DNA of 13,575 bases, from NCBI RefSeq assembly GCF_900544955.1, contig NZ_UQXD01000056.1, positions 1 through 13,575 on the forward strand, in the 5' to 3' direction. Position numbers and translations under genes: made by a program. Positions 1-7,490 of the stretch are shown one piece after another. The notes beneath the pieces were generated by a model. That model was not told the origin of the DNA and did not search any database. It worked only from the letters and a program-made list of their open reading frames with translations. Source of the DNA: an uncultured Oscillibacter sp. (GTDB lineage: Bacteria; Bacillota; Clostridia; Oscillospirales; Oscillospiraceae). Every line of letters starts with the position of its first letter. Position 1 is the stretch's first letter.

Positions 1-420
1 GCCCGGGTGGCGGTGTCCGCCGCCCAGCTGACGGGGGAGGCGGTGCGCACCGTGACGGAGCTGGCCCTGCGGCACCGGTATGTGCTGCTGGACCTGCCCG
101 GCGGCGGGGAGGAGCTGTGCCGCCAGCTGCGGCGGGAGTACGGCGTGTCGGTGCTGCTGGGGCCGTCCAAGGAGCAGATGGAGGGGGCGGAGGCCCTGGT
201 GCTGTTCGACCCCCGGACGGATTTGGCGGCCAAAAACCCGGTGGTGCTGACGCTGTACGGCGAGACGGCGCCCCTGCCGGCGCTGGCCCTGCCCCCGGCG
301 CTGGAGGAGCAGCTGCCGGACGGCGCGGACCGGGGCCAGCTGCTGGCGGCGCTGCAGGAGGCGGGGGTGCTGAAGCCCGGACAGATGGCGGTGCAGGCGT
401 CTTGCCGCTTGACAATCTGA
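1..420 (+). CDS. C-terminal part of an unrecognised protein (5' end outside window)
   Basis: The frame is open from the first base of the window to a TGA at 418-420, so at least 139 residues are present and the true start probably lies upstream. The GTG at 7 has no ribosome binding site before it. The residues alternate as strand-helix-strand-helix-strand: RYVLLDLP, then EELCRQLRREYG, then VSVLLG, a short helix, then ALVLFDPR. This looks like half of a Rossmann-like alpha/beta fold, followed by a Pro/Leu-rich linker and a short helical end. I see no catalytic motif, membrane segment or signal peptide in this part. Codon use is strongly GC at third positions, as in the neighbours, which supports real coding. 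The last codons (Leu-Thr-Ile) also spell the -35 element of the greA promoter. I do not recognise the family and give no function. Confidence 0.7.
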   Translation, partial: ARVAVSAAQLTGEAVRTVTELALRHRYVLLDLPGGGEELCRQLRREYGVSVLLGPSKEQMEGAEALVLFDPRTDLAAKNPVVLTLYGETAPLPALALPPALEEQLPDGADRGQLLAALQEAGVLKPGQMAVQASCRLTI

Positions 421-437
421 GGGGCAGACTCTATAAT
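409..437 (+). promoter_or_regulatory. Perfect-consensus SigA promoter for the greA operon
   Basis: TTGACA at 409-414 and TATAAT at 432-437 are separated by exactly 17 bp, matching the vegetative SigA consensus at all 12 positions. The -35 lies inside the last codons of the upstream gene. Transcription should start near 444, giving a leader of about 83 nt before the greA start codon. A second AT-rich -10-like site, TATGAT, lies at 445-450. This is the only strong promoter I found before the greA-lysS-methyltransferase-dprA-topA run, so it probably drives the whole operon. Confidence 0.9.
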
Positions 438-467
438 ACTACTCTATGATAATATAGAATAAGTATG

Positions 468-498
468 TGCAGAGGAGACCGGGGGGTCTCCTCCAGCA
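468..498 (+). promoter_or_regulatory. Stem-loop in the greA mRNA leader
   Basis: GAGGAGACC at 472-480 and GGTCTCCTC at 485-493 form a perfect 9-bp stem closed by a GGGG loop. TGC (468-470) and GCA (496-498) can extend it across a small internal loop. No T-run follows (CAGCAAAAG comes next), so it is not a standard intrinsic terminator. It lies 28 nt before the greA start codon and does not cover the ribosome binding site. It could stabilise the mRNA or cause pausing. Escherichia coli greA is known to have a leader attenuator, but relating that to this hairpin is inference. Confidence 0.6.
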
Positions 499-526
499 AA
501 AGATAGCAGAAAGGATACGGACTGAC

Positions 527-1000
527 ATGGAAAAAGAGTACAAAATGAGCGCTGCCCGGGCCCAGGAACTTCAAGAGGAGCTGAACTACCTGAAGACCAC
601 CCGCTCCGACGAGGTGGCCGAGCAGATCAAGGTGGCCCGGGGCTTTGGCGACCTGAGCGAGAACAGCGAATATGACGAGGCGAAAAATGAGCAGGGCAAG
701 CTGTACTCCCGCATTGCGGAGCTGGAGGAGATTCTCCAGCACGTGGTGCTGGTGGACGAGAGCAACGCCCCCACCAACGTGGTCACCATCGGCTGCAAGG
801 TGGTGGTGGCGGACGCCTCCGGCAAGGAGATGCCCGCCTACAAGATCGTGGGCTCCCAGGAGGCGGACCCCATGCACGGCGTGATCTCCGAGGAGTCCCC
901 CTTCGGCCGGGCGCTGCTGGGCGCCAAGGAGGGCGACACCGTCACGGTGGAGGCGCCCCGTGGTTCCATCGCCTACACGGTGATGAAGATCGAGCGATAA
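527..1000 (+). CDS. greA: Transcription elongation factor GreA
   Basis: GreA binds in the secondary channel of RNA polymerase and stimulates cleavage of backtracked RNA, which rescues stalled complexes. The 157-residue product has the normal family length and layout: an N-terminal antiparallel coiled coil (about residues 8-75) and a C-terminal FKBP-like domain (about 80-157). The coiled-coil tip carries GDLSENSEYDEAK with the two acidic residues D42 and E45 that hold the catalytic Mg2+ in characterised GreA proteins. The ATG at 527 is preferred because AGAAAGGA at 508-515 is a plausible ribosome binding site. The frame is open back to an ATG at 467, but that would add a basic segment encoded by the leader hairpin. 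It is the first gene of the operon, and lysS starts 10 bp after its stop. Confidence 0.96.
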   Translation: MEKEYKMSAARAQELQEELNYLKTTRSDEVAEQIKVARGFGDLSENSEYDEAKNEQGKLYSRIAELEEILQHVVLVDESNAPTNVVTIGCKVVVADASGKEMPAYKIVGSQEADPMHGVISEESPFGRALLGAKEGDTVTVEAPRGSIAYTVMKIER

Positions 1001-1010
1001 GGAGAGAGAC

Positions 1011-2510
1011 ATGGCTGAACAAAAGAGACCGGAGCAGCCGGAGCTGGATTTGAACCAGCAGCGCCTGGTCCGCCGGGAGAAGCTGGCGGCCCTCCAGGAC
1101 GCCGGACAGGACCCCTTCCGGCAGACCCGCTTTGACTGGGATACCACCTCCCAGCAGATCAAAGACCATTTCGACGCCATGGAGGGCCAGTCCGTGAAAG
1201 TGGCGGGCCGCCTGATGAGCAAGCGGGGCATGGGCAAGGTCAGCTTCTGCGATCTCCAGGACCGGGACGGCCGCATCCAGCTCTACGCCCGCCAGGACGA
1301 GATGGACGAGGACACCTACAAGGCCTTCAAGAAATACGACATCGGCGACATCGTGGGCGTGGACGGCGAGGTGTTCCGCACCCAGCGGGGGGAGATGAGC
1401 GTCCGGGCCAAGGACATCACCCTCCTCTCCAAGTCCCTGCTGCCCCTGCCGGAGAAGTTTCACGGCTTACAGGACCGGGAGCTGCGCTACCGGCAGCGGT
1501 ACGTGGATTTGATGGTGAACCCGGAGGTGAAGCGAAACTTCGTCATCCGCTCCCAGTTCATCCGCTTCATGCGCAGCTACCTGGATGGCCTGGGCTATAT
1601 CGAGGTGGAGACCCCGGTGCTGAACACCATCGCCGGCGGCGCCGCGGCCCGGCCCTTCATCACCCACCACAATACCCTGGACCTGGATATGTACATGCGC
1701 ATTGCCACGGAGCTGCCCTTGAAGCGGCTGATCGTGGGCGGCATGGACCGGGTGTACGAGATCGGGCGCATCTTCCGCAACGAGGGCATGGACCCCAAGC
1801 ACAACCCGGAGTTTACCACAGTAGAGCTCTACCAGGCCTACACCGATTTCCACGGCATGATGGACGTGGCGGAGGGCATCCTCTCCGGCGCCGCCAAGGA
1901 GATTCTGGGCACCTACCAGGCGGAGTGGCAGGGGGAGAGCATCGACCTGACCCCCGGCTGGCGCCGCCTGACGATGGTGGACGCCGTGAAGGAGTACGCG
2001 GGCATCGACTTCGGCGCCGTCAGCGGCGACGAGGAGGCGGTGGCTGCGGCGAAGGCCGCCGGCGTGGAGCTGGCGGAGGCGGCGGAGAAGACCTGGGGCA
2101 ACGCCCTGTACGCCTGCTTTGACCAGCGGGTGGAGGAGCAGCTGGTTCAGCCCACCTTCATCACCATGTATCCCGTGGAGGTCTCCCCCCTTACCAAGCG
2201 GAGCCCCGCGGACCCCCGGCTGACGGAGCGGTTCGAGCTGTTCGTCTGCCGCAGCGAGCTGGCCAACGCCTACTCCGAGCTGAACGACCCCATCGACCAG
2301 CGCCGCCGCTTTGAAAAGCAGGTGGAGCAGCGGGAGCGGGGCGACGACGAGACGGAGATGCTGGACGAGGACTTCCTCAACGCCCTGGAATACGGCATGC
2401 CGCCCACCGGCGGCATGGGCATGGGCATCGACCGCTGCGTGATGATGCTCACCAATTCCGACAGCATCCGGGAGGTCATTCTCTTCCCGACCATGAAGCC
2501 CCTGGACTGA
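1011..2510 (+). CDS. lysS: Lysyl-tRNA synthetase, class II
   Basis: This cytoplasmic enzyme charges tRNA-Lys with lysine using ATP. The 499-residue length is typical. The N-terminal OB-fold anticodon-binding domain (about residues 55-155) includes VAGRLMSKRGMGKVSFCDLQ. The class II catalytic domain follows: an active-site segment GGAAARPFITHHN, motif 2 FRNEGMDPKHNPEFT from F255, and motif 3 GMGMGIDRCVMML from G468 with the ATP-binding arginine R475. The ATG at 1011 has GGAGAGAG immediately upstream at 1001-1008. It is 10 bp after greA and 43 bp before the methyltransferase, with no terminator between them, so it is co-transcribed. The greA-lysS pairing is common in clostridia. No key residue appears to be missing. 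Confidence 0.97.
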   Translation: MAEQKRPEQPELDLNQQRLVRREKLAALQDAGQDPFRQTRFDWDTTSQQIKDHFDAMEGQSVKVAGRLMSKRGMGKVSFCDLQDRDGRIQLYARQDEMDEDTYKAFKKYDIGDIVGVDGEVFRTQRGEMSVRAKDITLLSKSLLPLPEKFHGLQDRELRYRQRYVDLMVNPEVKRNFVIRSQFIRFMRSYLDGLGYIEVETPVLNTIAGGAAARPFITHHNTLDLDMYMRIATELPLKRLIVGGMDRVYEIGRIFRNEGMDPKHNPEFTTVELYQAYTDFHGMMDVAEGILSGAAKEILGTYQAEWQGESIDLTPGWRRLTMVDAVKEYAGIDFGAVSGDEEAVAAAKAAGVELAEAAEKTWGNALYACFDQRVEEQLVQPTFITMYPVEVSPLTKRSPADPRLTERFELFVCRSELANAYSELNDPIDQRRRFEKQVEQRERGDDETEMLDEDFLNALEYGMPPTGGMGMGIDRCVMMLTNSDSIREVILFPTMKPLD

Positions 2511-2553
2511 CCGGGGATCCCGATTGTTACCGACAGAGAGGAGGCCGCGGGCC

Positions 2554-3315
2554 ATGGAGCGCATCACCAGCCGCACGAACCCCCTTTGCACCCACCTGCG
2601 CAAGCTGGCGGCCTCCGCCTCTTACCGCCGGACCTCCGGCGAGTTTGTGAGCGACAGCCCCAAGCTGCTGGAGGAGGCCCTTCTCCACGGCGCGGACCTC
2701 CGCGCCGTGGTCTTCTCGGAGGGGGCCGGCGTGCCGCCCCTCCCCGCCGGGGTGCGGGTAGTGGAGGTGCCGCCGGACGTGATGAAGTCTCTCTCCCCGG
2801 CGGAGACCCCCCAGGGGGTTTTGTCCATCTGCGGGCTGCGGCGCCAGACGCTGCCGCAGACGCTGCCGGGAAAGCGCTACGTAGTGCTGGACGGCGTGCA
2901 GGACCCGGGCAACGTGGGCACCATCCTCCGCACCGCCGACGCCTTTGGCGCCGACGGGCTGTTTTTGGTGAACGCCTGCGCGGACCTCTACAACCCCAAG
3001 ACTGTCCGGGCCACCATGGGGGCGGTGTTCCGCTGCCCAGTGTGGTCCTGCGGCGTGGAGGAGCTGGCGGCGCTGCTGGCGGCCAGCGGCCTGCCGCTGT
3101 ACGGCGCGGCTCTCCGGGCCGACACCGTGGACGCCCGGCAGACGGATTACGCCCGCTGCGCCGTGGCCATCGGCAGCGAGGGCCGGGGCCTCTCGGCGGA
3201 GGTGCTGGCCGCCTGTACGCAGACCGTGCGCATCCCCATGCGGGACCACTGTGAGTCCCTGAACGCCGCGGCGGCCGCCGCGGTGCTGCTGTGGGAGGCC
3301 GCCCGAAACGACTGA
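2554..3315 (+). CDS. TrmH/SpoU-family RNA 2'-O-ribose methyltransferase
   Basis: This enzyme transfers a methyl group from S-adenosylmethionine to a ribose 2'-OH, probably in 23S rRNA. The exact target cannot be read from sequence. The 253-residue product has an N-terminal RNA-substrate-binding domain (about residues 1-95) and a C-terminal SPOUT knot domain. The three SpoU motifs are clear: motif 1 LDGVQDPGNVGTILRTADAF (residues 112-131, with N120 and R126), motif 2 IGSEGRGLS (206-214) and motif 3 ESLNAAAAAAVLLWE (234-248). Motif 3 has alanines where RlmB proteins often have SLNVS, as seen in YsgA-like members. The ATG at 2554 is chosen because AGGAGG lies at 2539-2544; an in-frame TTG at 2524 lacks a site. 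dprA begins 12 bp downstream. I assign no gene symbol because RlmB, YsgA and TrmH cannot be separated here. Confidence 0.92.
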   Translation: MERITSRTNPLCTHLRKLAASASYRRTSGEFVSDSPKLLEEALLHGADLRAVVFSEGAGVPPLPAGVRVVEVPPDVMKSLSPAETPQGVLSICGLRRQTLPQTLPGKRYVVLDGVQDPGNVGTILRTADAFGADGLFLVNACADLYNPKTVRATMGAVFRCPVWSCGVEELAALLAASGLPLYGAALRADTVDARQTDYARCAVAIGSEGRGLSAEVLAACTQTVRIPMRDHCESLNAAAAAAVLLWEAARND

Positions 3316-3327
3316 GGAGGAGACGCT

Positions 3328-4515
3328 GTGCTGAAATTCTGGCTGTGGATGACGGAGCTGCCGGGGCTGACGAACCAGACCCGGCTGGCGCTGCTGCGCC
3401 ATTTCGGGGACCCGGAGAGCGTCTTTTACGCCGACCAGGGGGAGATCCTCCTGACAGAGGGCATCACGCTGGAGCAGGCGGCGGCGCTGGAGGACCACAA
3501 TCTGGACAACGCCAACCGGATTTTGGCGGAGTGCCAGCGGCTGGACCAGCACCTGCTCACCATACAGGACGCGGCCTACCCCGGCCGCCTGAAAAACATC
3601 TACGACCCGCCCTGCCTGCTGTACTGGAAGGGCCGCCTGCCCGCCTTCGACGAGGAGGCGGCGGTGGCCGTGGTGGGCACCCGGAACTGCACCCCTTACG
3701 GCACCGCCTGCGCGGAGAAGCTGGGCTACGGCCTGGCCCGCGGCGGTGCGCTGGTGGTCAGCGGCATGGCCAGGGGCATCGACGCCGCCGCCACCCGGGG
3801 CGCCCTCCGCGCCGGCGGCATGGCCGTGGGCGTCACCGGCGGCGGACTGGACGTCCGGTATCCGCCGGAGAACCGCTATCTCTACGAGGACGTGGCCGCC
3901 GCAGGCGTGCTGCTGTCCGAATACCCGCCGGGGACCGAGCCGGCCGGGCGGCACTTTCCCGCCCGGAACCGCATTCTCTCGGGGCTGTGCCTCGCCACGC
4001 TGGTGGTGGAGGCGCCGGAGCGCAGCGGTGCGCTCATCACCGCCGAGACGGCCTTGGAGCAGGGCCGGGACGTGTTTGCCGTCCCCGGCCCCATTGACGC
4101 GCCCAACAGCGTGGGCTGCAACCGCCTTATCCGGGACGGCGCCGGACTGACCGCCGATGCCTGGGACATCCTGCGGGAATATGAGGCCCGCTTTCCGGCA
4201 AAGCTCCGAGAGGAGCCGGCCCGGGAGCAGCCCAAGACCCTGGGCTATCAAGCCCGGCAGGCAGCGCCGCCCAAGGAGGTGCCGCCGGTGCTGGACCTGA
4301 GCACCCGGAGCTTCCCCGCCGACCAGCTCGCCCTGCTGTGCGCCCTGCCCGAGGAGGCGCCCATGGCGGTGGACGATCTGATCGACGCCACCGGCATCCC
4401 CGCCCGGCGGGTGCTGGCGGCCCTGACCCTGCTTGAAATCGAAAATTTGGTCCGGCAGCACAGCGGAAAACGCTACACCCGCGCCGTGACCTTGTCCGGA
4501 GCGCCGGACGTATAA
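3328..4515 (+). CDS. dprA: DNA-processing protein DprA
   Basis: DprA binds incoming single-stranded DNA during natural transformation and loads RecA. It is widespread even where competence is not known. The start is GTG at 3328, with an overlapping AGGAGGAG site at 3315-3322 that also includes the last base of the upstream stop. Of 395 residues, an N-terminal helical SAM/HhH-like region (about 1-70) precedes the Rossmann-like core (about 85-290). The core shows VVGTRNCTPYG (115-125), SGMARGIDAAATRGAL (145-160), and downstream FPARNRILSG and ERSGALITAETAL. A C-terminal winged helix (about 325-390, including IDATGIPARRVLAALTLLEI) makes this the long DprA form. It is followed by topA after 36 bp, the same order as smf-topA in Bacillus subtilis. 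Confidence 0.96.
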   Translation: MLKFWLWMTELPGLTNQTRLALLRHFGDPESVFYADQGEILLTEGITLEQAAALEDHNLDNANRILAECQRLDQHLLTIQDAAYPGRLKNIYDPPCLLYWKGRLPAFDEEAAVAVVGTRNCTPYGTACAEKLGYGLARGGALVVSGMARGIDAAATRGALRAGGMAVGVTGGGLDVRYPPENRYLYEDVAAAGVLLSEYPPGTEPAGRHFPARNRILSGLCLATLVVEAPERSGALITAETALEQGRDVFAVPGPIDAPNSVGCNRLIRDGAGLTADAWDILREYEARFPAKLREEPAREQPKTLGYQARQAAPPKEVPPVLDLSTRSFPADQLALLCALPEEAPMAVDDLIDATGIPARRVLAALTLLEIENLVRQHSGKRYTRAVTLSGAPDV

Positions 4516-4551
4516 AAACGCGCCCCCCGCCGGGGACGTCTGGAGGTAACT

Positions 4552-6951
4552 ATGGCAAAGCACAGCCTGGTCATCGTGGAGTCTCCCGCGAAGGCCAAGA
4601 CCATCGGCAAATATCTGGGCAAGGAGTTCGAGGTGAAGGCCTGCATGGGCCATCTCCGGGACCTGCCCAAGAGCACCCTGGGCGTGGATTTGGAGCACGA
4701 TTTTGAGCCGGTTTACAAGCCCATCAAGGGGAAGGAAGAGATCATCAGCGACCTGAAAAAGTCCGCCAAGGCGGCGGACATGGTCTATCTCGCCACCGAC
4801 CCGGACCGGGAGGGCGAGGCCATTTCCTGGCATTTGAAGCACCTGTTGAACCTGACGGACGACAAGACCCGCCGGGTCACCTTTAATGAGATCACCAAAA
4901 AGGTGGTGCAGGAGAGCATCCGGGAGCCCCGGGACATCGACCAGAACCTGGTGGACGCCCAGCAGGCCCGCCGCATCCTGGACCGGATTGTGGGCTATCA
5001 GCTCAGCCCCCTGCTGTGGAAGAAAATCCGCCGGGGCCTGTCCGCCGGGCGGGTTCAGTCCGTGGCCACCCGCATGGTGGACGACCGGGAGCGGGAGATC
5101 GAGGCCTTCCAGCCGGAGGAGTACTGGACCCTGGACGCCAACCTCCTGGGCGCCGACGTGCAAAAGCCCGCCTTCGCCGCCCGGTATCACGGCAAGGACG
5201 GCAAGAAGGCGGAGCTGAAATCCGCGGCGGAGGTGGACGCCGTGGTGCAGGAGACGGAGCGGGCGGTCTTCACCGTCAAGAGCGTGAAGCGCACCGATAA
5301 GCAGCGCTCCCCCTCGCCGCCCTTCACCACCTCCACCCTCCAGCAGGAGGCCTCCCGCAAGCTCTCCATGACCCCCCGCCGCACCATGGCCATCGCCCAG
5401 CAGCTCTACGAGGGCGTGGACATCGAGGGGGAGGGCACCGTGGGCCTCATCACCTATATGCGTACCGACTCCCTGCGGCTGAGCGAGGAGGCCATCGCCG
5501 CCGCCAAGGACTTCATCGTGGGCCGCTACGGCCAGGCCTATTACCCCGCCAAGGGCCCCAACCACTACAAGGCCAAGGCCACCGCCCAGGACGCCCACGA
5601 GGCCATCCGCCCCAGCAACGTGGAGTGGACGCCGGAGCTGCTGAAAAAGGACCTCACCGGCGAGCAGTACCGCCTCTACCGCCTGATCTGGAGCCGCTTT
5701 GTCTCCTGCCAGATGGCCAACGCCGTGTACGACAGCGTGGCAGTGGACATCGAGGCGGAGCGCCACAGCTTCCGGGCCACCTCTTCCAGCCTGAAATTCT
5801 CCGGCTACACCGCCGTGTACGAGGAGGGAAAGGACGAGGAGAAGGAGGAGAAGGAGTCGCCGCTCCCCGCCCTCCAGGAGGGGGAGACGTTGACGCTGCG
5901 GGAGTTCTCCAAGGACCAGCACTTCACCCAGCCCCCCGCCCATTACACCGACGCCACCCTCATCCGGGCCATGGAGGAGCAGGGCATCGGCCGCCCCTCC
6001 ACCTATGCGCCCACCGTGTCCACCATTCTGGACCGGGAGTACGTCATCAAGGAGGGCAAGTACCTCCACATCACCAACCTGGGCCGGGTGGTGACGGAGC
6101 TGATGAAGGACAAGTTCTCCGACATCGCGGATTTGAAGTTCACCGCCAACATGGAGCAGAAGCTGGACCACGTGGAGGACGGCGGCACCCCCTGGAAGGG
6201 GGTCCTGCGGGACTTCTACGGGGACTTTGACCAGAGCCTGCAAAAGGCGGAGAAGGACCTGGAGGGTGTGCGCATCAAGGTGCCCGACGAGGTGAGCGAG
6301 GAGATCTGTCCGGAGTGCGGGCGGAATCTGGTGGTGAAATCCGGCCGGTTCGGCCGCTTTCTGGCCTGCCCGGGGTATCCGGAGTGCAGTTTCACCATGC
6401 CGCTGGTGGTGGAGATGCCGGGCCGCTGCCCCAAGTGCGGCGGGCGCATCATGAAACGCACCGGCACCAGCAAGAAGACGGGCAAGCAGTACACCTATTA
6501 CTGCTGTGAGCATATGAACAGCCGGGACGAGGCCGCCAAGTGCGACTTCATGACCTGGGACGTGCCGGTGAAGGACGACTGTCCGGTGTGCGGCCAGACC
6601 ATGTTCAAAAAGGCGGGGAAGGGCTTCAAGAAGCCCTTCTGCATCAATGTCGCCTGCGCCAACTTCCTGCCGGAGGAGAAGCGGGGCTATCCCAAGAAGC
6701 CCGCCGCCACGGCGGAGAAGAAGGATGGGGCCGATCCGGCGGAGGGGGCGCCCGCCGAGGCTTCCGGGGCCAAGAAGGCGCCTGCGGCGAAAAAGGCCCC
6801 TGCCAAAAAGACGGCGGAAAAGGCCTCCCCGGCCAAAAAGACCACGGCCAAGGCATCCGCAAAGACCGCCGCCAAGAAACCCGGGGCCAAAAAGACCACC
6901 GCCAAGAAGCCTGCGGCGAAAAAGACGGCCGCCAAGAAGGCGGAGGCCTAA
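4552..6951 (+). CDS. topA: DNA topoisomerase I (type IA) with Lys/Ala-rich tail
   Basis: This enzyme relaxes negative supercoils by cutting one strand through a 5'-phosphotyrosine link. The TOPRIM domain is intact: E10 in LVIVESPAKAKT and D83, D85 and E87 in ATDPDREGE. The catalytic tyrosine is Y302 in GLITYMRTDS. Three C-terminal zinc-ribbon modules begin at about C586 (CPECG), C626 (CPKCG) and C677 (CPVCG). After about residue 714 there is an 85-residue tail dominated by Lys, Ala, Thr and Pro, with repeated AKK and KKT steps like a histone H1 tail. Such a tail is expected to bind DNA non-specifically. The ATG at 4552 has GGAGG at 4542-4546. Total length is 799 residues. Its stop overlaps the stop of a convergent small gene, and I see no terminator between them. 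Confidence 0.97.
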   Translation: MAKHSLVIVESPAKAKTIGKYLGKEFEVKACMGHLRDLPKSTLGVDLEHDFEPVYKPIKGKEEIISDLKKSAKAADMVYLATDPDREGEAISWHLKHLLNLTDDKTRRVTFNEITKKVVQESIREPRDIDQNLVDAQQARRILDRIVGYQLSPLLWKKIRRGLSAGRVQSVATRMVDDREREIEAFQPEEYWTLDANLLGADVQKPAFAARYHGKDGKKAELKSAAEVDAVVQETERAVFTVKSVKRTDKQRSPSPPFTTSTLQQEASRKLSMTPRRTMAIAQQLYEGVDIEGEGTVGLITYMRTDSLRLSEEAIAAAKDFIVGRYGQAYYPAKGPNHYKAKATAQDAHEAIRPSNVEWTPELLKKDLTGEQYRLYRLIWSRFVSCQMANAVYDSVAVDIEAERHSFRATSSSLKFSGYTAVYEEGKDEEKEEKESPLPALQEGETLTLREFSKDQHFTQPPAHYTDATLIRAMEEQGIGRPSTYAPTVSTILDREYVIKEGKYLHITNLGRVVTELMKDKFSDIADLKFTANMEQKLDHVEDGGTPWKGVLRDFYGDFDQSLQKAEKDLEGVRIKVPDEVSEEICPECGRNLVVKSGRFGRFLACPGYPECSFTMPLVVEMPGRCPKCGGRIMKRTGTSKKTGKQYTYYCCEHMNSRDEAAKCDFMTWDVPVKDDCPVCGQTMFKKAGKGFKKPFCINVACANFLPEEKRGYPKKPAATAEKKDGADPAEGAPAEASGAKKAPAAKKAPAKKTAEKASPAKKTTAKASAKTAAKKPGAKKTTAKKPAAKKTAAKKAEA

Positions 6952-7196
6952 AGCAGTTCCCGGAATACCGCCCAGCCGGTGCAGAACAGCGCCTCCAGGT
7001 CCATCTGCGCCTGCCGCTCCCGGGTCTCCATCAGCGCCTCCAGGAGGGTGAACTGGTCTGGAGACAGGCAGCTTTTGAGGGCTTCCCTCTGGGTGTCCCA
7101 GCGGGAGGAGAGCAGGAGATAAGCCGGGCCCGGGAGATAGTCTTGGAGGCGCCTTTCCAAGATGTAGCTGAAAAGGCAGTTCATGGAATCGTTCAT
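6948..7196 (-). CDS. Small uncharacterised protein, 82 residues, convergent to topA
   Basis: I do not recognise this protein with confidence. It is predicted to be soluble and mostly helical, with no signal peptide or membrane segment. A Leu-rich central helix pair (CLSPDQFTLLEALMETRERQ) is followed by the end MDLEALFCTGWAVFREL. Short clostridial proteins of the DUF6809 kind have a similar helix-helix layout and a similar aromatic end, but I hold that match loosely. Codons are mostly G or C at third positions, which argues for real coding. The ATG at 7196 has no clear Shine-Dalgarno sequence, and a second in-frame ATG at 7184 is no better. The TAG stop overlaps the topA TAA, so the two genes converge tail to tail. 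It is divergent from the XRE regulator and shares a 67-bp spacer with it. Confidence 0.6.
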   Translation of the reverse strand: MNDSMNCLFSYILERRLQDYLPGPAYLLLSSRWDTQREALKSCLSPDQFTLLEALMETRERQAQMDLEALFCTGWAVFRELL

Positions 7197-7208
7197 ACAC
7201 GTAACCGT

Positions 7209-7237
7209 CTATAATTGAACTTTGAATTCAATTATAG
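7209..7237. promoter_or_regulatory. 11-bp perfect inverted repeat in the divergent spacer (candidate operator)
   Basis: CTATAATTGAA at 7209-7219 and TTCAATTATAG at 7227-7237 are perfect reverse complements separated by 7 bp (CTTTGAA). Each arm contains TATAAT in the direction of the gene on the far side: 7210-7215 for the XRE gene and 7236-7231 on the - strand for the 82-residue gene. No good -35 hexamer is visible at 16-19 bp for either. A repeat of this size beside a small XRE gene fits an autoregulatory operator covering both promoters. That role is inferred from position and symmetry. Confidence 0.6.
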
Positions 7238-7263
7238 TGAAGTTTCGATATCAAGGGGCTGTT

Positions 7264-7476
7264 ATGAAAGTTTTTGCAGAGCGATTGAAAGAGTTGAGGA
7301 AAGAGTGCCGTATGACATCCAAAGAGATGGCGGAGTATCTGGCAGTTTCTCAGCGGGCGTATCTGTACTACGAATCTGCAACCCATTATCCGGATGTTCC
7401 CGGGCTGATGAAGCTGGCGGATTACTTTGGGGTGACTACGGATTACCTCTTGGGCCAAAGCAATCGCCGCACCTGA
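7264..7476 (+). CDS. Small XRE-family transcriptional regulator
   Basis: The 70-residue product is essentially one Cro/C1-type helix-turn-helix domain. The HTH spans roughly residues 8-62, with the turn at MTSKEMAEYLAVSQRAYLYY and the typical ending LMKLADYFGVTTDYLLG. There is no C-terminal sensor or dimerisation domain, so it probably binds DNA as a simple dimer. The ATG at 7264 is chosen because AAGGGG at 7253-7258 sits five bases upstream; the in-frame ATG at 7222 lies inside the palindrome. Base composition is clearly more AT-rich than in the flanking housekeeping genes (codons such as AAA, AGA, TAT), which suggests horizontal origin. Its likely target is the inverted repeat just upstream, giving self-control and control of the divergent small gene. 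The stop codon lies at the edge of a hairpin loop. Confidence 0.9.
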   Translation: MKVFAERLKELRKECRMTSKEMAEYLAVSQRAYLYYESATHYPDVPGLMKLADYFGVTTDYLLGQSNRRT

Positions 7477-7486
7477 CCGGGTGCGG
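7467..7486 (+). other. Hairpin across the XRE stop codon
   Basis: CCGCACC at 7467-7473 pairs with GGTGCGG at 7480-7486, leaving a TGACCG loop that begins with the TGA stop. No T-run follows, so termination is uncertain. It is the first of a continuous series of hairpins running to trmFO. Confidence 0.5.
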
Positions 7487-7490
7487 AGGA

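Noticed and set aside
472..500. Intrinsic terminator for the gene ending at 420
   Set aside because: The hairpin lies downstream of the perfect promoter and is followed by an A-rich tract, not a T-run, so it belongs to the greA leader.
467..526. Upstream ATG for greA at 467
   Set aside because: It would place the leader hairpin within coding sequence and add a basic extension not seen in GreA; the ATG at 527 gives the normal 157 residues and has a ribosome binding site.
4521..4537. Terminator between dprA and topA
   Set aside because: Only a 4-bp CCCC/GGGG stem is available and no T-run follows; the 36-bp spacing with a strong topA ribosome binding site fits an operon.
2527..7200. 1557-codon open frame on the - strand opposite the methyltransferase, dprA and topA
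   Set aside because: It is a shadow caused by high third-position GC in the + strand genes. The translation is low-complexity (Gly/Leu/His/Arg-rich) with no domains, while the + strand genes have complete catalytic motifs.
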